Below are positions 31,091-42,479 of a stretch of DNA of 64,000 nt, piece by piece (the first letter of the stretch is position 1; every line of letters starts with the position of its first letter). Position numbers and translations under genes: made by a program. Origin of the DNA: Siphonodentalium dalli (taxonomy: Eukaryota > Mollusca > Scaphopoda > Gadilida > Siphonodentaliidae); contig CP136063.1 of assembly GCA_032622095.1 (NCBI GenBank), positions 220,427,982 to 220,491,981 on the forward strand, given 5' to 3'. The notes beneath the pieces are model-generated. The model saw only the letters and a list, made by a program, of their open reading frames with translations, was not told the DNA's origin and ran no database searches.

Positions 31091-31859
31091 GTATGTGATA
31101 ATGAGAGCGGTGGTTCTTCGTTTAGAGGGTGTCCCGTCCTACCCTCTGAATACTGAATACCAAATAAAATAGAGGGTTGAATCCTGCGTTCCGGATAAGA
31201 AACTGTAGAATATAAGTCACAGTTATTCCACACTAATATGATAAATTTCACAATTGGTCATCTTTCAACATATCAAGTTATATGAGACATCAACATATAT
31301 CATTTTGTCTATGAAACAATAAAATTTTGAATACATTGTGCTATAAAAGCTTCGTACCAGCCTTGTCGTTGAGTGCTGAATACCGATTAAAATGGCCATA
31401 TGAACCCCGAGTACCAGTTAACAGAGGGGTGAGAATCCTGCGCACCGTCTGGAAATGGCCTGAATCCCGCTTACAATTAGTTCTTACCAAAAGAGGGGAG
31501 ACACTCTCCGTTTAGAGGGTTCATTATCGCGGGTTATTGGAACTGATGCTGACATCGGTGGATTTTCGACTATTCAACCTTCCTTTACGCTTATACATAC
31601 ATGCATTATAAGTAATGTTTATCTGAAGTATCTTACTTTACGTTATTATTTTACGATTTGTTCACTAACAACTTTGTTCACTGCTTTAATGACAGGTTGC
31701 GATTAATAGAGTGAGTAGATGGTGCTATAGACGCAGTCTCGGTCCATTGCAGGGATATGGCTATAGATGGTCTGCGCATTAGGAAGCGTGTCCACCTTCG
31801 AATTTCTATAACTACACACCTCGAACCATATCAGATTCACAAGTTTGCGCGTAATTCTA
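31091..31859. other. Intergenic stretch with one small diverged duplication
   Basis: TGCTGAATACC-A-TAAAAT, GAATCCTGCG and CGTTTAGAGGG phrases occur twice (31110-31185 and 31370-31520). No gene was recognised. Confidence 0.4.
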
Positions 31860-32205
31860 TTTGCACCCCTTCCCCTTGGCTGGCATCAAGCTTTCCAATT
31901 GTTGGAAATTTAGAGACCTGACACCCCCCCCCCCAAAGGTTGAACATTTTCCAACTGTTTCTGACAGCCATTTCTGTCCAAATTGTGTTACCAAAAATAG
32001 GGAAATATGCAAATGTTGGTCTAAAACTACAAATTCTCCACTAATAAATTGTTCGAAAATCAAACTACGAAAACAATTTCAACCTATTGTTTGTGTGAAA
32101 TTTCCAACACATGTTGTGTCAGGTATATAAAATTTCCAAATGTTGAACACTTGACCAAAGCTGGGGGTTGAGACACTCATGTCGTCACGTCCCTGTCTCA
32201 ACCCA
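31860..32205 (-). repeat. Inverted copy of the dispersed element at 12654-13010
   Basis: Read on the minus strand it follows 12654-13010 from GACGTGA-GACAT-AGTGTCTCA through the poly-G (here C at 31925-31935) to the GGAAAGCTTG end. Short internal length differences and substitutions indicate moderate age. Confidence 0.7.
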
Positions 32206-33597
32206 TTGTACAAGGACATACATATATCGTGGATTTATCTATGCATTGCACATTTGAATACAATTACCGTTTAGTTACCTTATCGTATGTAGGTGGAGAC
32301 TGATTTCTCATTTTAATATATGTTTACTATCAGAACGGACATGGCGCATTTGAACCACAATACTGGTGTATATTGTATTGGGGATAATATAGGTCGCCAA
32401 AGACACGAAATACCTATACATACTCTACAAAATCTAAGCATAAGCAGAGCGAGTTTTAGCTGTTTTCTGTGTTTCGCACATAAGTGAAGCAAACGCTCTT
32501 TATTCAATCCGTATAATAAACAGACTACATTTTGACGCCTTTTTTGTTACCAAGTTAAACATTCAACCAACCTCCGGGTTTCGATCCCGACAACAATCCC
32601 AATTCTTGGGATAAATATTCGCTTGCCCCGACGGGCCGACCATTCGATCTGTTGAAAGATTCCAAACCAAGGTTTACTTAAAGCTACTCATACCGATCAG
32701 ACGGTCCCCATATCATAAAGTTACAACAAGAACATTTCTTCGAAATACGCTTTTGTTGGCCGCATTACCACTTAATTTTAGAGGTAAGCATCTTCATCCG
32801 CAATTTGGTCCGAGACCATCGGTTTGATGACTCTTTTCTGGGTCACAAATAATTACACATTTCAAGAAATAACAAACTTCAAAAATCGACATCTGATCAC
32901 TACGAACTTTGATGCTGGGTTCCTCGATTTGAAACAAATATTTAGTTTTACCACTGAAGCCAAAAATAGTAACTTGGGAGCGTTAATTCGGATTATGCAT
33001 CTTTAATATGACTAAATATTCCCCAACTAAAATAAGGGACAAATGCGGTATTATATCGAACCGATGTGCATGTAGGACAATATTAGACCCTTGGTCTAAA
33101 ACAATACATTTTACATCGAATATTGGTTGGACATTTTAACTATATATAACGTAATTGTATATTTGAGCTATATATCATAATCTATTTTCTAAGTTTAAAA
33201 ATTACAACCGATTTATTGTCAACACGCGATCGGTCTATGACTTGTAGAATCCAATTGTTGAAATTTTTAGCATTATGAGTGAAAGAAAAGCAACACCCTC
33301 TTCCAGCTACCACCTAGCTCGTCCTTGATGAAAGCAACTCATTATCCTGGAGCTCATCTAATCTAAATAAAAATCCCCAACATCCCATACCGCTAAGTAT
33401 AACATCGGCCAATAACGCGAATAACAATATATCTATATCATAATATCTTTTTTGTTGCAGTTGGCTCCCCATACATTACCAGTCGATGTGATGAATTCTA
33501 CCGGTAAAACAGTTTGCGATTTCAAAACCTGTACCGGTAGCTCAAGTTTTATATGCACAAATATTCACATATCTATATGGCCAACTAGTCACCAGTG
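32206..33597. other. Intergenic stretch, nothing recognised
   Basis: No gene was recognised. A phrase GGTTTCGATCCCGAC at 32577-32591 resembles a tRNA B box, but no A box, stems or acceptor accompany it. Confidence 0.4.
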
Positions 33598-33906
33598 TTA
33601 CATTATTGTAGCCATTTCGCCTCTTATGCCTCTCATAAGAGTGCAACTGATGGAGAGTAACGTGGCTGTGTCAATAATTATGTTGGTTGACTCAACATCG
33701 TCTGTGACCAGAACATTGTTGCCATCCAGTACAAACAATTGAATATCACTGTCTCTTAGTTGATCCAGGAAGAAAAATCTTTCAACGCCACAGACATCGA
33801 GAATTCGTTCCAAATACACGTTTCGCAGATTGAATATTGATAGGGAGTTACACTTAATCAGTGCGTGCTCGGGTTCATGTTCACAGAGTTTCCCCACGTG
33901 CACCAC
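33598..33906 (-). pseudogene. Possible LINE C-terminal relic
   Basis: The minus-strand frame contains CEHEPEHALIKC followed by an Asn/Arg-rich stretch, which faintly resembles the Cys-His module at the end of LINE polyproteins. There is no ATG at its 5' end and no second supporting motif. A chance frame is a real alternative. Confidence 0.22.
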
Positions 33907-34004
33907 ATAAGAGTCGAGTCAAAACACCTTACATAAAACTATACATCGATTGAGTGCGGGTTAGTGATTTAGGACTCTCCATAATTTATCGTGGTATTTC
34001 CAGC

Positions 34005-34980
34005 AATCCTTGACTTTTATTTACAACAAAGTCACTGAGTGGAATAAACTTCCCAAAATAATCACTGACGTTGGCCAATTTTCGATATTTAAAACTAATT
34101 TGGAACTATTGGACCACTCACCTGCCTCTGGTCTTCCACACAGGACAACGAAAAAACAACATACTACACTGTCGCATCCGAAACAGATGTAGCGAACTCC
34201 GCTCTGATATGTTTAACAATTATATCTCCGATAGCCCTGTGTGCTTCTGTGGAAACATCCGAAGATGCCTTTCATTTTTTCTTTAGTTGTCCCTTGTATC
34301 AGGCGAGCAAGCCGTCCTCGCTGATAAATTGACTCGCGAAAGCCTTCAAATTCTCAATATTAACGAAATTCTTTTCGGAATACCATATATCTCGTCCCAA
34401 AGTAATAAGAAACTGTTCGATATAAATCAGCAATATATTGTAGCAACAAAGCGTTTCGATAACTGAATTTAAAACAAAATACATTCACAAGGAAGGGGTA
34501 CAATTGTCTAATTACATCGGTAATTATAGGAACTACGCAGTTTAGTAATCTACTGACTCCCCACTTATGGACCTACTCCCCCACTCAATCACCAGTTCTC
34601 TGCTACCTTGATCTACCGTGTGTACTGTCTTCCAGAGTAGCTGACTAACAATTGACTAACATATATATATTTGAAGAAAATACCCCTTTGCACAAAACCC
34701 TGCTCCAACATTAGTTAAAACGAACAAAAATCACACAAACCCCACCAAATGTTATAGCCACCAAACCAGTCATAACCCATATAGCAATATGCTCTGGAAG
34801 GCACAACATCAATCACCATAAAATAACAAAATCATGCATGTAAATATGTTCAGTTGTCATCTTGTAAACAGTTTGTTTCTAAATCGACTGTATGTAAGTT
34901 GAAAAAACTTGTGCCCCAACCCCATTTGTGTTGTTTGCAAATAAAATACGTTTCAAGTCAAGTCAAGTCAAGTCAACAAA
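34005..34980 (+). pseudogene. 5'-truncated LINE fragment with 3' tail
   Basis: The plus strand first encodes VTEWNKLPKIITDVGQFSIF, a WN-LP---FK motif typical of LINE C-termini. After a frame change come RIRNRCSELRSDMFNNYI and SPVCFCG, then after another frameshift near 34255 SEDAFHFFFSCPLY, together the C-x-C-G ... H-x4-C-P module. Non-coding sequence follows to GCAAATAAAATACG and a short AAGTC microsatellite (about 34955-34978), the usual kind of 3' end in CR1/L2-like LINEs. At least two frameshifts make it dead. No reverse transcriptase core is present. Confidence 0.65.
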
Positions 34981-35180
34981 GTCATTATCCTTCCGGGCAG
35001 CAAATATCATCAGTCTCATCATAGATACCAGCCTAACACTAAAATGCAGCAGTTTATTTGTCAAAATTAGAAACTTTATTGAGAGAGATGAATAACAAAT
35101 GATACAATGGAGAATTCATGTTTGCAGGTAGAGAGTTAATCGAATGTCCGAAAACATGTCAGTGATTGAGTTCAGGTATA

Positions 35181-35514
35181 TGTGACCCGCCATATCAAAT
35201 CCAGTCGTAAGTCGGGATTTTTTTTACCCTGTGCCAATGCATTCTCTTATATATGCGAGTCGACCATAGGTCGCATCGCATATATAAGAGAATGCATTGG
35301 CCTAACAATTTTTTACAATTTTAATAATTTTTCTTGTATTCTTTAACAATTTTATTATTTCACCCATACAGAGCCCCAGACAAACATGAGCAGACGACAC
35401 TCTTCTATATATGTGTGGGGCTCCCTGCAGGGTAATGGGTGTTTTTTATTTTATGTCCTAAAAATTGTAAGAAACATTTATTTTATTCGACTGGATTTGA
35501 TATGGCGGGTCACA
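35181..35514. mobile_element. 334-bp hairpin-core element, TA-flanked (family H)
   Basis: Ends TGTGACCCGCCATATCAAAT and its reverse complement ATTTGATATGGCGGGTCACA, flanked by TA. The inverted repeat runs about 30 bp, through CCAGTCG. Just inside the left end lies the 77-bp hairpin (about 35228-35303) with arms GCCAATGCATTCTCTTATAT and near-perfect complement. The rest is AT-rich with AATTTTTTACAATTTT and GGAGCCCCA-type phrases. Other members are at 41416, 54083 and 61917. Confidence 0.75.
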
Positions 35515-36524
35515 TATTGGCATGCAAATGGCATGTAATCAGACATGTTCATGATTGGCTTATTTTTGGTCTCTCTAAATTCAGCTTCAAAACCAGATGT
35601 AAGTGTACTGCCCTCTCCCAATAACAAAGAAATAATGTTTTATTTGATAACGACATGTAAGTAGTATTTGCAAATACAAATTTATTTGAAGTAATATTTA
35701 CCAGTAATGAGTAACAACGTCGCTGTGGCTACAATTTGCAAATTACGATCGAGTATTTACAAATAATCATTTATATGTTATACAGTTGTTATAAAATATG
35801 TTTGCCGCGACGATATATATTATTGCATATATTATTATAAAAAGTAATGTTGCTGTCATGCTGAAGCTGCAACTAATATCCAGTTGTCTATATACATTCA
35901 AAGTATACACATTAAGTGCTATACATTTGAATTCATATTTGTTAGTCTATAAATAATTTATGTTTGTTCGAGTAAAATGAGTTGAAGCATAAGAAATAAA
36001 TACTCCCGCACATCCATGCTCACCATTAGAATATAACAAACCGACGCCCTATATATAACATGCCCTCGTTGGCTCTCTAGCTTACCTGTGCCATACATGC
36101 AGAATGTTAAAAGCCCCCATAGTATTCGGACATTTTTAACCATCTCTGAACTAAAGCATCATTGTAGTTATCCAGTAGGAAATGTTCAGATAAAGAGTTC
36201 AACAAAAGTTTGTTGAACCTTTTATCTAAACATTTCCCGCCAGAAGTAGGGCGCCTGCACTTTTGTTTATCTGTCGTCTGCTTTTATCACCGTAAAGTGA
36301 TGTGAAACACTCCGGTAGGGTGATCAAATAAAAATGGAGAATAATCTTGTCCAAAGTAGTTATTTTTACAAATATTATATCTAAATTGAAAACACACACC
36401 GCCATTGTTATATATTAATCAAATGCAGTGACTGCCGGTGGCGAAATCGTTTTCGTTAGTTTATCGCCGATAGAAGCGTCCCGATTCGAGTAGAAAATAT
36501 TTAAAATTTAGCGTAGTTCAGACA
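35515..36524. other. AT-rich intergenic stretch with one hairpin (36178-36240)
   Basis: GGAAATGTTCAGATAAAGAG-TTCAACA is mirrored by TGTTGAAC-TTTTATCTAAACATTTCC with a tiny loop. No gene was recognised. Confidence 0.45.
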
Positions 36525-36746
36525 ATGTTTTCTATGGAGTGGTTCGTCGATTTGTTTGAGATTTTCAGTGATGTTAGCAGAATGCTACATTTCTCCAGTT
36601 GGCATAGCACCTGTATATTAACTTATCAGTTTTACGCACCCGAACAAGTTCATAATATGTCGTTAACATCCCCCAAATCAGTACTTGACCATTCCGATGT
36701 ACACTTTTCAACTGACTGGGAGAATCCATTTATAGAAAGTGTTAAC

Positions 36747-36970
36747 CCTTTCGTGACGGAAGCTGCACTGGTGCACCATAAAAGATCCTGTGCCAGTGCA
36801 TTTTCTTATATATGCGAGTCTTCCAAGTCTTAGAAGGTCATGGTAAATATTGTTGGGCCAATGTATTCTATTATATATGAGTGTCTCCCTATGGAAGACT
36901 CGCACATATAAAAGAATGCATTGTCACAGGGGTTTTCGCAAAATGTCAGGAAGCTCCAGTCATGGAAGGG
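36747..36970. mobile_element. 224-bp TTAA-flanked element with degenerate hairpin core
   Basis: TTAA at 36743-36746 and 36971-36974. Ends are CCCTTTCGTGACGGAAGCT and, reversed, CCCTTCCATGACTGGAGCT. Inside is an eroded copy of the same core as in 18166-18395 (CCTGTGCCAGTGCATTTTCT ... AGAATGCATTGTCACAGG). piggyBac-type by target site. The 64-bp satellite begins within 12 bases of its right edge. Confidence 0.72.
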
Positions 36971-36974
36971 TTAA

Positions 36975-38335
36975 TATTACTGATGAACTTAGTGAGGAGG
37001 GGATGTCGCTACAGTGAATAGAGGTAACCTGAGTGAGTCGCAGCGGATGAACTTAGTGAGGAGGGGATGTCGCTACAGTAAATATAGGTAACCTGAGTGG
37101 GTCACAGCGGATGAACTTAGTGAGGAGGGGATGTCGCTACAGTAAATATAGGTAACCTGAGTTGGTCACAGCTGATGAACTTAGTGAGGAGGGGATGTCG
37201 CTACAGTGAATAGAGGTAACCTGAGTGAGTCACAGCGGATGAACTTAGTGAGGAGGGGATGTCGCTACAGTAAATATAGGTAACCTGAGTGGGTCACAGC
37301 GGATGAACTTAGTGAGGAGGGGATGTCGCTACAGTAAATATAGGTAACCTGAGTGGGTCACAGCGGATGTACTTAGTGAGGAGGGGATGTCGCTAGAGTA
37401 AATAGAGGTAACCTGAGTGGGTCACAGCTGATGAACTTAGTGAGGAGGGGATGTCGCTACAGTAAATAGAGGTAACCTGAGTGGGTCACAGCGGATGAAC
37501 TTAGTGAGGAGGGGATGTCGCTAGAGTAAATAGAGGTAACCTGAGTGGGTCACAGCTGATGAACTTAGTGAGGAGGGGATGTCGCTAGAGTAAATAGAGG
37601 TAACCTGAGTGGGTCACAGCGGATGAACTTAGTGAGGAGGGGATGTCGCTACAGTAAATAGAGGTAACCTGAGTGGGTCACAGCGGATGAACTTAGTGAG
37701 GAGGGGATGTCGCTAGAGTAAATAGAGGTAACCTGAGTGGGTCACAGCGGATGAACTTAGTGAGGAGGGGATGTCGCTAGAGTAAATAGAGGTAACCTGA
37801 GTGGGTCACAGCGGATGAACTTAGTGAGGAGGGGATGTCGCTACAGTAAATAGAGGTAACCTGAGTGGGTCACAGCGGATGAACTTAGTGAGGAGGGGAT
37901 GTCGCTAGAGTAAATAGAGGTAACCTGAGTGGGTCACAGCGGATGTACTTAGTGAGGAGGGGATGTCGCTAGAGTAAATAGAGGTAACCTGAGTGGGTCA
38001 CAGCGGATGAACTTAGTGAGGAGGGGATGTCGCTAGAGTAAATAGAGGTAACCTGAGTGGGTCACAGCGGATGTACTTAGTGAGGAGGGGATGTCGCTAC
38101 AGTAAATAGAGGTAACCTGAGTCGGTCAATGCGGATGAACTTAGTGAGGAGGGGATGTCGCTACAGTAAATAGAGGTAACCTGAGTCGGTCACAGCGGAT
38201 GTACTTAGTGAGGAGGGGATGTCGCTAGAGTAAATAGAGGTAACCTGAGTGGGTCACAGTGGATGAACTTAGTGAGGAGGGGATGTCGCTACAGTAAATA
38301 GAGGTAACCTGAGTGGGTCAAATCGGAGGAACCGC
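36975..38335. repeat. 64-bp satellite (GATGAACTTAGTGAGGAGGG...)
   Basis: About 21 direct units of 64 bp (starts 37046 and 37110 show the period), each with GGATGTCGCTA(C/G)AGTAAAT, AGGTAACCTGAGTGGGTCA and CAGCG. Variant positions (CAGTAA/GAGTAA, ATGAAC/ATGTAC, TATAGG/AGAGG) are shared among non-adjacent units. Confidence 0.93.
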
Positions 38336-38450
38336 AATTATAGCGGAGGAGCCAAAATATGCATGTTTTCACACATCACTTTCTAAACCATAAACAATTA
38401 TTAAAAAGTTATAACCAAGACATCCAACATCTGTTTCCGTCGGTACTTTG

Positions 38451-38728
38451 ATCGTCCATTACAATATGAAAGTAATTTGAAACGCCAAAATCGCAAAATT
38501 TTCTCCGCACATTGTGTGTGATTCCGTGGTTCAGAACACACTTAGAACCTTACCTTATATACCAGAACATGGCTCGTGTATTTAGTGGCATCTATAAGAC
38601 TCGGTAGATCAGTGTCCTCTCATCAGAACGCTATGGCACAAAAACGTTACTTTCTTAATTTGGTATATGTCGATTGAAAAATCGTATTCCTGGAAATAAT
38701 TTGATATATGGAACAGCTGATTCTGGCA
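38451..38728. repeat. ~250-bp segment duplicated at 40479-40728
   Basis: TCGTCCATTACAATATGAAA through TCGTATTCCTGGAAATAAT is nearly identical in both places. The copies diverge abruptly after AAATAAT, where the second continues into the ATGGATGCAAG hairpin element. Confidence 0.8.
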
Positions 38729-38795
38729 AAAAAATGGCGAATAACACTCCGGTATCTTGACTTAGATTTTGGACATGTGGATTTTTTTCATTTAA

Positions 38796-38935
38796 GAAAT
38801 GGATGTTGATGTGCTTGCGTTCCATAGAGTATGGATGCAAGTTGGTCTAACATTTTTATGTCATAAAATGCCAAACCAACATGCATCCATACTCTATGGA
38901 ACGCAAGCACATCAACATCCATTTCTTCAAAAGTG
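38796..38935. mobile_element. Hairpin element GGATGTTGAT/ATGGATGCAAG, copy 1
   Basis: AAGAAATGGATGTTGATGTG through CCATAGAGTATGGATGCAAG is mirrored by its reverse complement around ACATTTTTATGTCATAAAATG. Arms are about 60 bp and nearly perfect. Further copies lie at 39098-39230, 39449-39600 and 40728-40835. Confidence 0.75.
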
Positions 38936-39097
38936 AAACAAGTGGTCCACACTACGCTCAGGTCCCTGACAAAAACTAGTCATATCTCTAAAATAGCTCT
39001 CTAAAATAACTAATCATAAGACAAGGTGCTCTAATTCTGAATAAGAGCACCTTGACTTATGATTAGTTTTTGTCACGGACCACTTGTTTCACTGTTT
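38936..39097. repeat. Second palindrome between hairpin copies 1 and 2
   Basis: TGAAACAAGTGGTCC ... GGACCACTTGTTTCA encloses AACTAATCATAAGACAAGGT and its reverse complement around GCTCTAATTCTGAATAAGAGC, giving a nested inverted repeat of about 150 bp. Confidence 0.65.
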
Positions 39098-39230
39098 AAG
39101 AAATGGATGTTGATTTGCTTGTGTTCCATAGAGTATGGATGCAAGTTGGTCTGACATTTTATGACATAAAAATTTCAGACCAACTTGCACCCATACTCTA
39201 TGGAACGCAAGCAAATCAACATCAATTACT
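39098..39230. mobile_element. Hairpin element, copy 2
   Basis: Same arms as 38796-38935 (AAGAAATGGATGTTGATTTG ... CAAATCAACATCAATTACTT) with a few substitutions. Confidence 0.7.
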
Positions 39231-39448
39231 TATATTTACAGTCAAACATGGATTCGTATTGTGGAACATGAATACAAGACGTTGGTTGGTCGAAATTACG
39301 TTACATGACGCTGCGCGTTGACACCCCCCCCCCCCCCCCAACTTGCATCCATTTTTGTGTTGACGCAATTTGCACCGAGCCACGATAATAACGTGGAAAT
39401 GGGCGCTTAAAACTCTTTTATTCTGCTAGCTGAGTGTAAAAATATAAG

Positions 39449-39600
39449 TAATGGATGTTGATCTTGTTGCGTTCCATAGAATATGGATGCAAGTTGGTCT
39501 GATATTTTTATGTGTGGAATGCTTTCGCGTCCCCACAAAATGTCAAACCAACTTGCATCCATACTCTATGGAACGCAAGCAAATCAACATGCATTTCTTA
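39449..39600. mobile_element. Hairpin element, copy 3, with longer loop
   Basis: The arms match copies 1 and 2, but the loop carries an extra stretch (GTGTGGAATGCTTTCGCGTC). It is followed by ATGGATGCAAATTGG, a partial arm. Confidence 0.65.
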
Positions 39601-40478
39601 AATGGATGCAAATTGGGGTCAGCGTGCGACGTCATTTGACGTAATTTCGACCAACTAACGTCCTGCAATCATGTTCCACACCGTGAATGCATGTGTGAGT
39701 TGTAAATATTCTTGGTTATTTCACCTGCTATCTGACACACACCCCTTCAGCCGATAGGATGGACATTTGCCTCCATTTTAGATAATCGATTCACTCAATA
39801 ATTACTTTACTAAATACTCATATATGGGATAGGGCTCCTGTTGTACCATTATGTTTAATTCACACGTATTGTGAAGACTTGCACATACCCCTTCAATCGT
39901 TGGGATGGAAATATGCCACCATTTCAGATAATCTATTTACTCTTAAATCCAGCTATAACTAACATGTGTTCGACTCCCTGCACTCGGTCGAACATCCCGG
40001 ATAATTCCCCGCTCGCCCAAACACCATGCATCAACTTCCTGTCCGCAGGTCACAACAACAGGACAACTGCTAAAAGTGGTATCACCGGCAGTTTACGAAT
40101 CAATGACATCCGATGCATAATCTAAAAAGACACGAGGACTTACATCGATCCGCGACAAGCCGAATACCTCGTGGCATTAGCAATTGTTTACGTGGGGACA
40201 CTTCCGTCATTTTTTAGATTTAGATATTTCTAAATTTGACTTTATATTCCCCAATGACTGCCCGGTGATCAATAGCCAGGCGGATGTTCCGTCTTATCGT
40301 TATAACCCAGACCAACAGGACCGTCCACATTTTTGCGCAACGCACTGCGGGACCCATGCATCCACTGCATTCATAACTTGTCTTCAAAAATGTGTAATGC
40401 GGTCATTGGATCAACATATTCTGGTGCAAATAGGTTCATATTGAACCTAAATATCCACATATGTTCAGATTGTACTTT
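39601..40478. repeat. Intergenic with small duplications
   Basis: CACCCCTTCA-TC-(A/G)T-GGATGGA, CCACCATTT-AGATAAT and TTTACT phrases occur at 39728-39810 and 39872-39955. The segment 40186-40470 (GACTTTATATTCCCC, CTGCGGGACCCA, TTCATAAC, TGGTGCAAATAG) recurs at 41060-41265 and 41840-41960. No gene was recognised. Confidence 0.5.
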
Positions 40479-40728
40479 GATCGTCCATTACAATATGAAA
40501 GTAATTTAAAATGCCAAAAATCGCATATTTTCTCCACACATTGTGTGTGATTCCGTGGTTCAGAACACACTTAGAACCTTCCCTTATATACTAGAACATG
40601 GCTAATGTATTTAGTGGCATCTACAAGACTCAGTAGATCAACTTCCTCTCATCCGAACTCTATGGCACAAAAACGTTACTTTCTCAATTTGGTATATGTC
40701 GATTGAAAAATCGTATTCCTGGAAATAA
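40479..40728. repeat. Second copy of the 38451-38728 segment
   Basis: Nearly identical to 38451-38700 and ends at the start of hairpin copy 4. The duplication may have been mediated by the hairpins. Confidence 0.8.
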
Positions 40729-40835
40729 TGGATGCAAGTTGGTCTGACATATTTATGTCATAAAATATCAGACCAACTTGCATCCATACTCAATGGAACG
40801 CAAGTAAATCAACATCCATTTCTTCAAAATTGAAA
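40729..40835. mobile_element. Hairpin element, copy 4 (left arm shortened)
   Basis: Starts at ATGGATGCAAGTTGGTCTGA and runs to AACATCCATTTCTTCAAAA. The outer part of the left arm is missing. Confidence 0.65.
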
Positions 40836-41415
40836 CAAGTGGTCCACACTAAGTAAAGTAACTTATTTTATTCTGAAATAAGCCCATAGTATACCACCCC
40901 TGGTTAAGTGGTCCTGCTCATTTGCTATGCTGCTTGAACATGGGTCGTGCTGAATTGCTATGATGCCGGTAGTTCAAAGCGATGCTGGTAAGAAAACATG
41001 TGCCACTATTTTTCTAAAGTTGTTATTCTTGTGGTGTTTAGCTAAATCATAGTGATTTGATTAAAAGCTTAAATTTGACTTTATATTCCCCAAATGACTG
41101 CCCCGTGATCAGTAGCCAAACATGTTATTAGCACAACGCACTGCGGGACCCACGCAAAACTGCATTCATAACATCAAAAATGTGTAATACGGCCATTGAA
41201 TCAACATGTTGTGGTGCAAATAGATTCTTATTGAACCTAAATATCCACATAAGTTCACATCGGACTTATTTGGTTCTGAAATAAGCCCATAGTGTAGTTA
41301 TACGAGTTATTTTGAATGGCGCGGGCTAGAATTAAAACTCAATACCAAGGTAAATAGGTTTGAAAAAAACTTATTGCTGAAATATTGCCATTCACACTTA
41401 CTGCGTTTTGATATA
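40836..41415. repeat. Intergenic with second copy of the 40186 repeat
   Basis: 41060-41265 matches 40220-40470. GAAATAAGCCCATAGT occurs near 40877 and 41277. No gene was recognised. Confidence 0.45.
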
Positions 41416-41776
41416 TGTGACCCGCCATATCAAATCCAGTCGGAAGTCGGGATTTTTTTACCCTGTGCCAATGCATTCTCTTATATATGCGAGTCGACCA
41501 TAGGTCGCCTCGCATATATAAGAGAATGCATTGGCTTAACAATTTTTTATCATGTTTTTTAAATAAATGTTTCTTACAATTTTTAGGACATAAAATAAAA
41601 AAAACATCCATTACCCCGCAGGGAGCCCCACACATATATAGAGGCACATAGAAGAGTGTCGTCTGCTCATGTTTGTCTGGGGCTCTGTATGGGTGAAATT
41701 ATAAAATTGTTAAAGAATACAAGAACAAATTACTAAAATTGTAAAAAATTGTTAGGCCAATGCATTCTCTTATATA
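41416..41776. mobile_element. Family H hairpin-core element, right end missing
   Basis: The left end TGTGACCCGCCATATCAAAT, the 77-bp hairpin (41463-41540) and the AT-rich middle with GGAGCCCCACACATATATAG are present. After CCAATGCATTCTCTTATATA (41776) the match stops, so the right inverted repeat is lost. Confidence 0.7.
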
Positions 41777-42199
41777 ATGTTCTAAGGTTGTCATTTTTGT
41801 GGTGTGTTGCTAATCCGAGAAATTTTAGTCAAATCTTAAATATTACTTTATATTCCTCAAAGACCAACAGGACTGTCCATATGTTAACGCACTGCGGGAC
41901 CCATGCAACCACTGTATTCATAACTTGTCTTCAAAAATCTTTAATACGTCCATTTGTGAAAGTATATTTTATTTCTCAAACTGTACATCTGTCTATCTGT
42001 GGCTGCTTTATCAGCCTGTTCTCCCGAAAATCAGCGCGTCGTCGGCACGTTATCAGTGCGTTATCGGCTTATAATAGGATGTGTTTTAGGTTCATAATCG
42101 GCGTGAAATCGCAACATTTTGAGTCCATTACGCACTGAAAATGAGAGTGTTTTAATCACATTATCGACTCATAATAACTTATTATAAGTTCATTATAGG
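41777..42199. other. Intergenic with partial third copy of the 40186 repeat
   Basis: 41840-41960 matches the CTGCGGGACCCATGCA repeat. Then TTATCAG-GCG-TTATCGGCTTATAATAGG phrases. No gene was recognised. Confidence 0.4.
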
Positions 42200-42440
42200 C
42201 GGACAATAAAACGAATAAACCAACTCACCACATACCAGATGTACGCTCTTTAAAATGTGTTTCACTGTGGCCCGCGCCATAATACGGAATAACGGATAGA
42301 AGTCCACTATTGGCTCATTTCAGAATCAAATAATCCAATATGAACCGATGTGAATATTATGTCGTTTATGAACATATTTGCGCGAGGATATGTTGACATT
42401 CTAGTTAACATTTACATATATCTTTTTATATAGTATACAT
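42200..42440. repeat. Dispersed repeat, second copy of 20650-20870
   Basis: Same order of phrases (AACTCACCACATACCAGATG, CCCGCGCCAT, TATGAACCGATGTGAATATT, GCGAGGATATGTTG). Includes a GCTCTTTA motif. Confidence 0.65.
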
Positions 42441-42479
42441 TTATATTTATCTTCCAATAGGGCACATGCTATAAAGCTA

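Noticed and set aside
32577-32660. tRNA or tRNA-derived SINE suggested by GGTTTCGATCCCGAC
   Set aside because: No A box, anticodon arm or acceptor stem could be placed around the B-box-like phrase on either strand.
36525-36833. 102-codon plus-strand frame
   Set aside because: It runs into the TTAA element at 36747 and has no recognisable motif.
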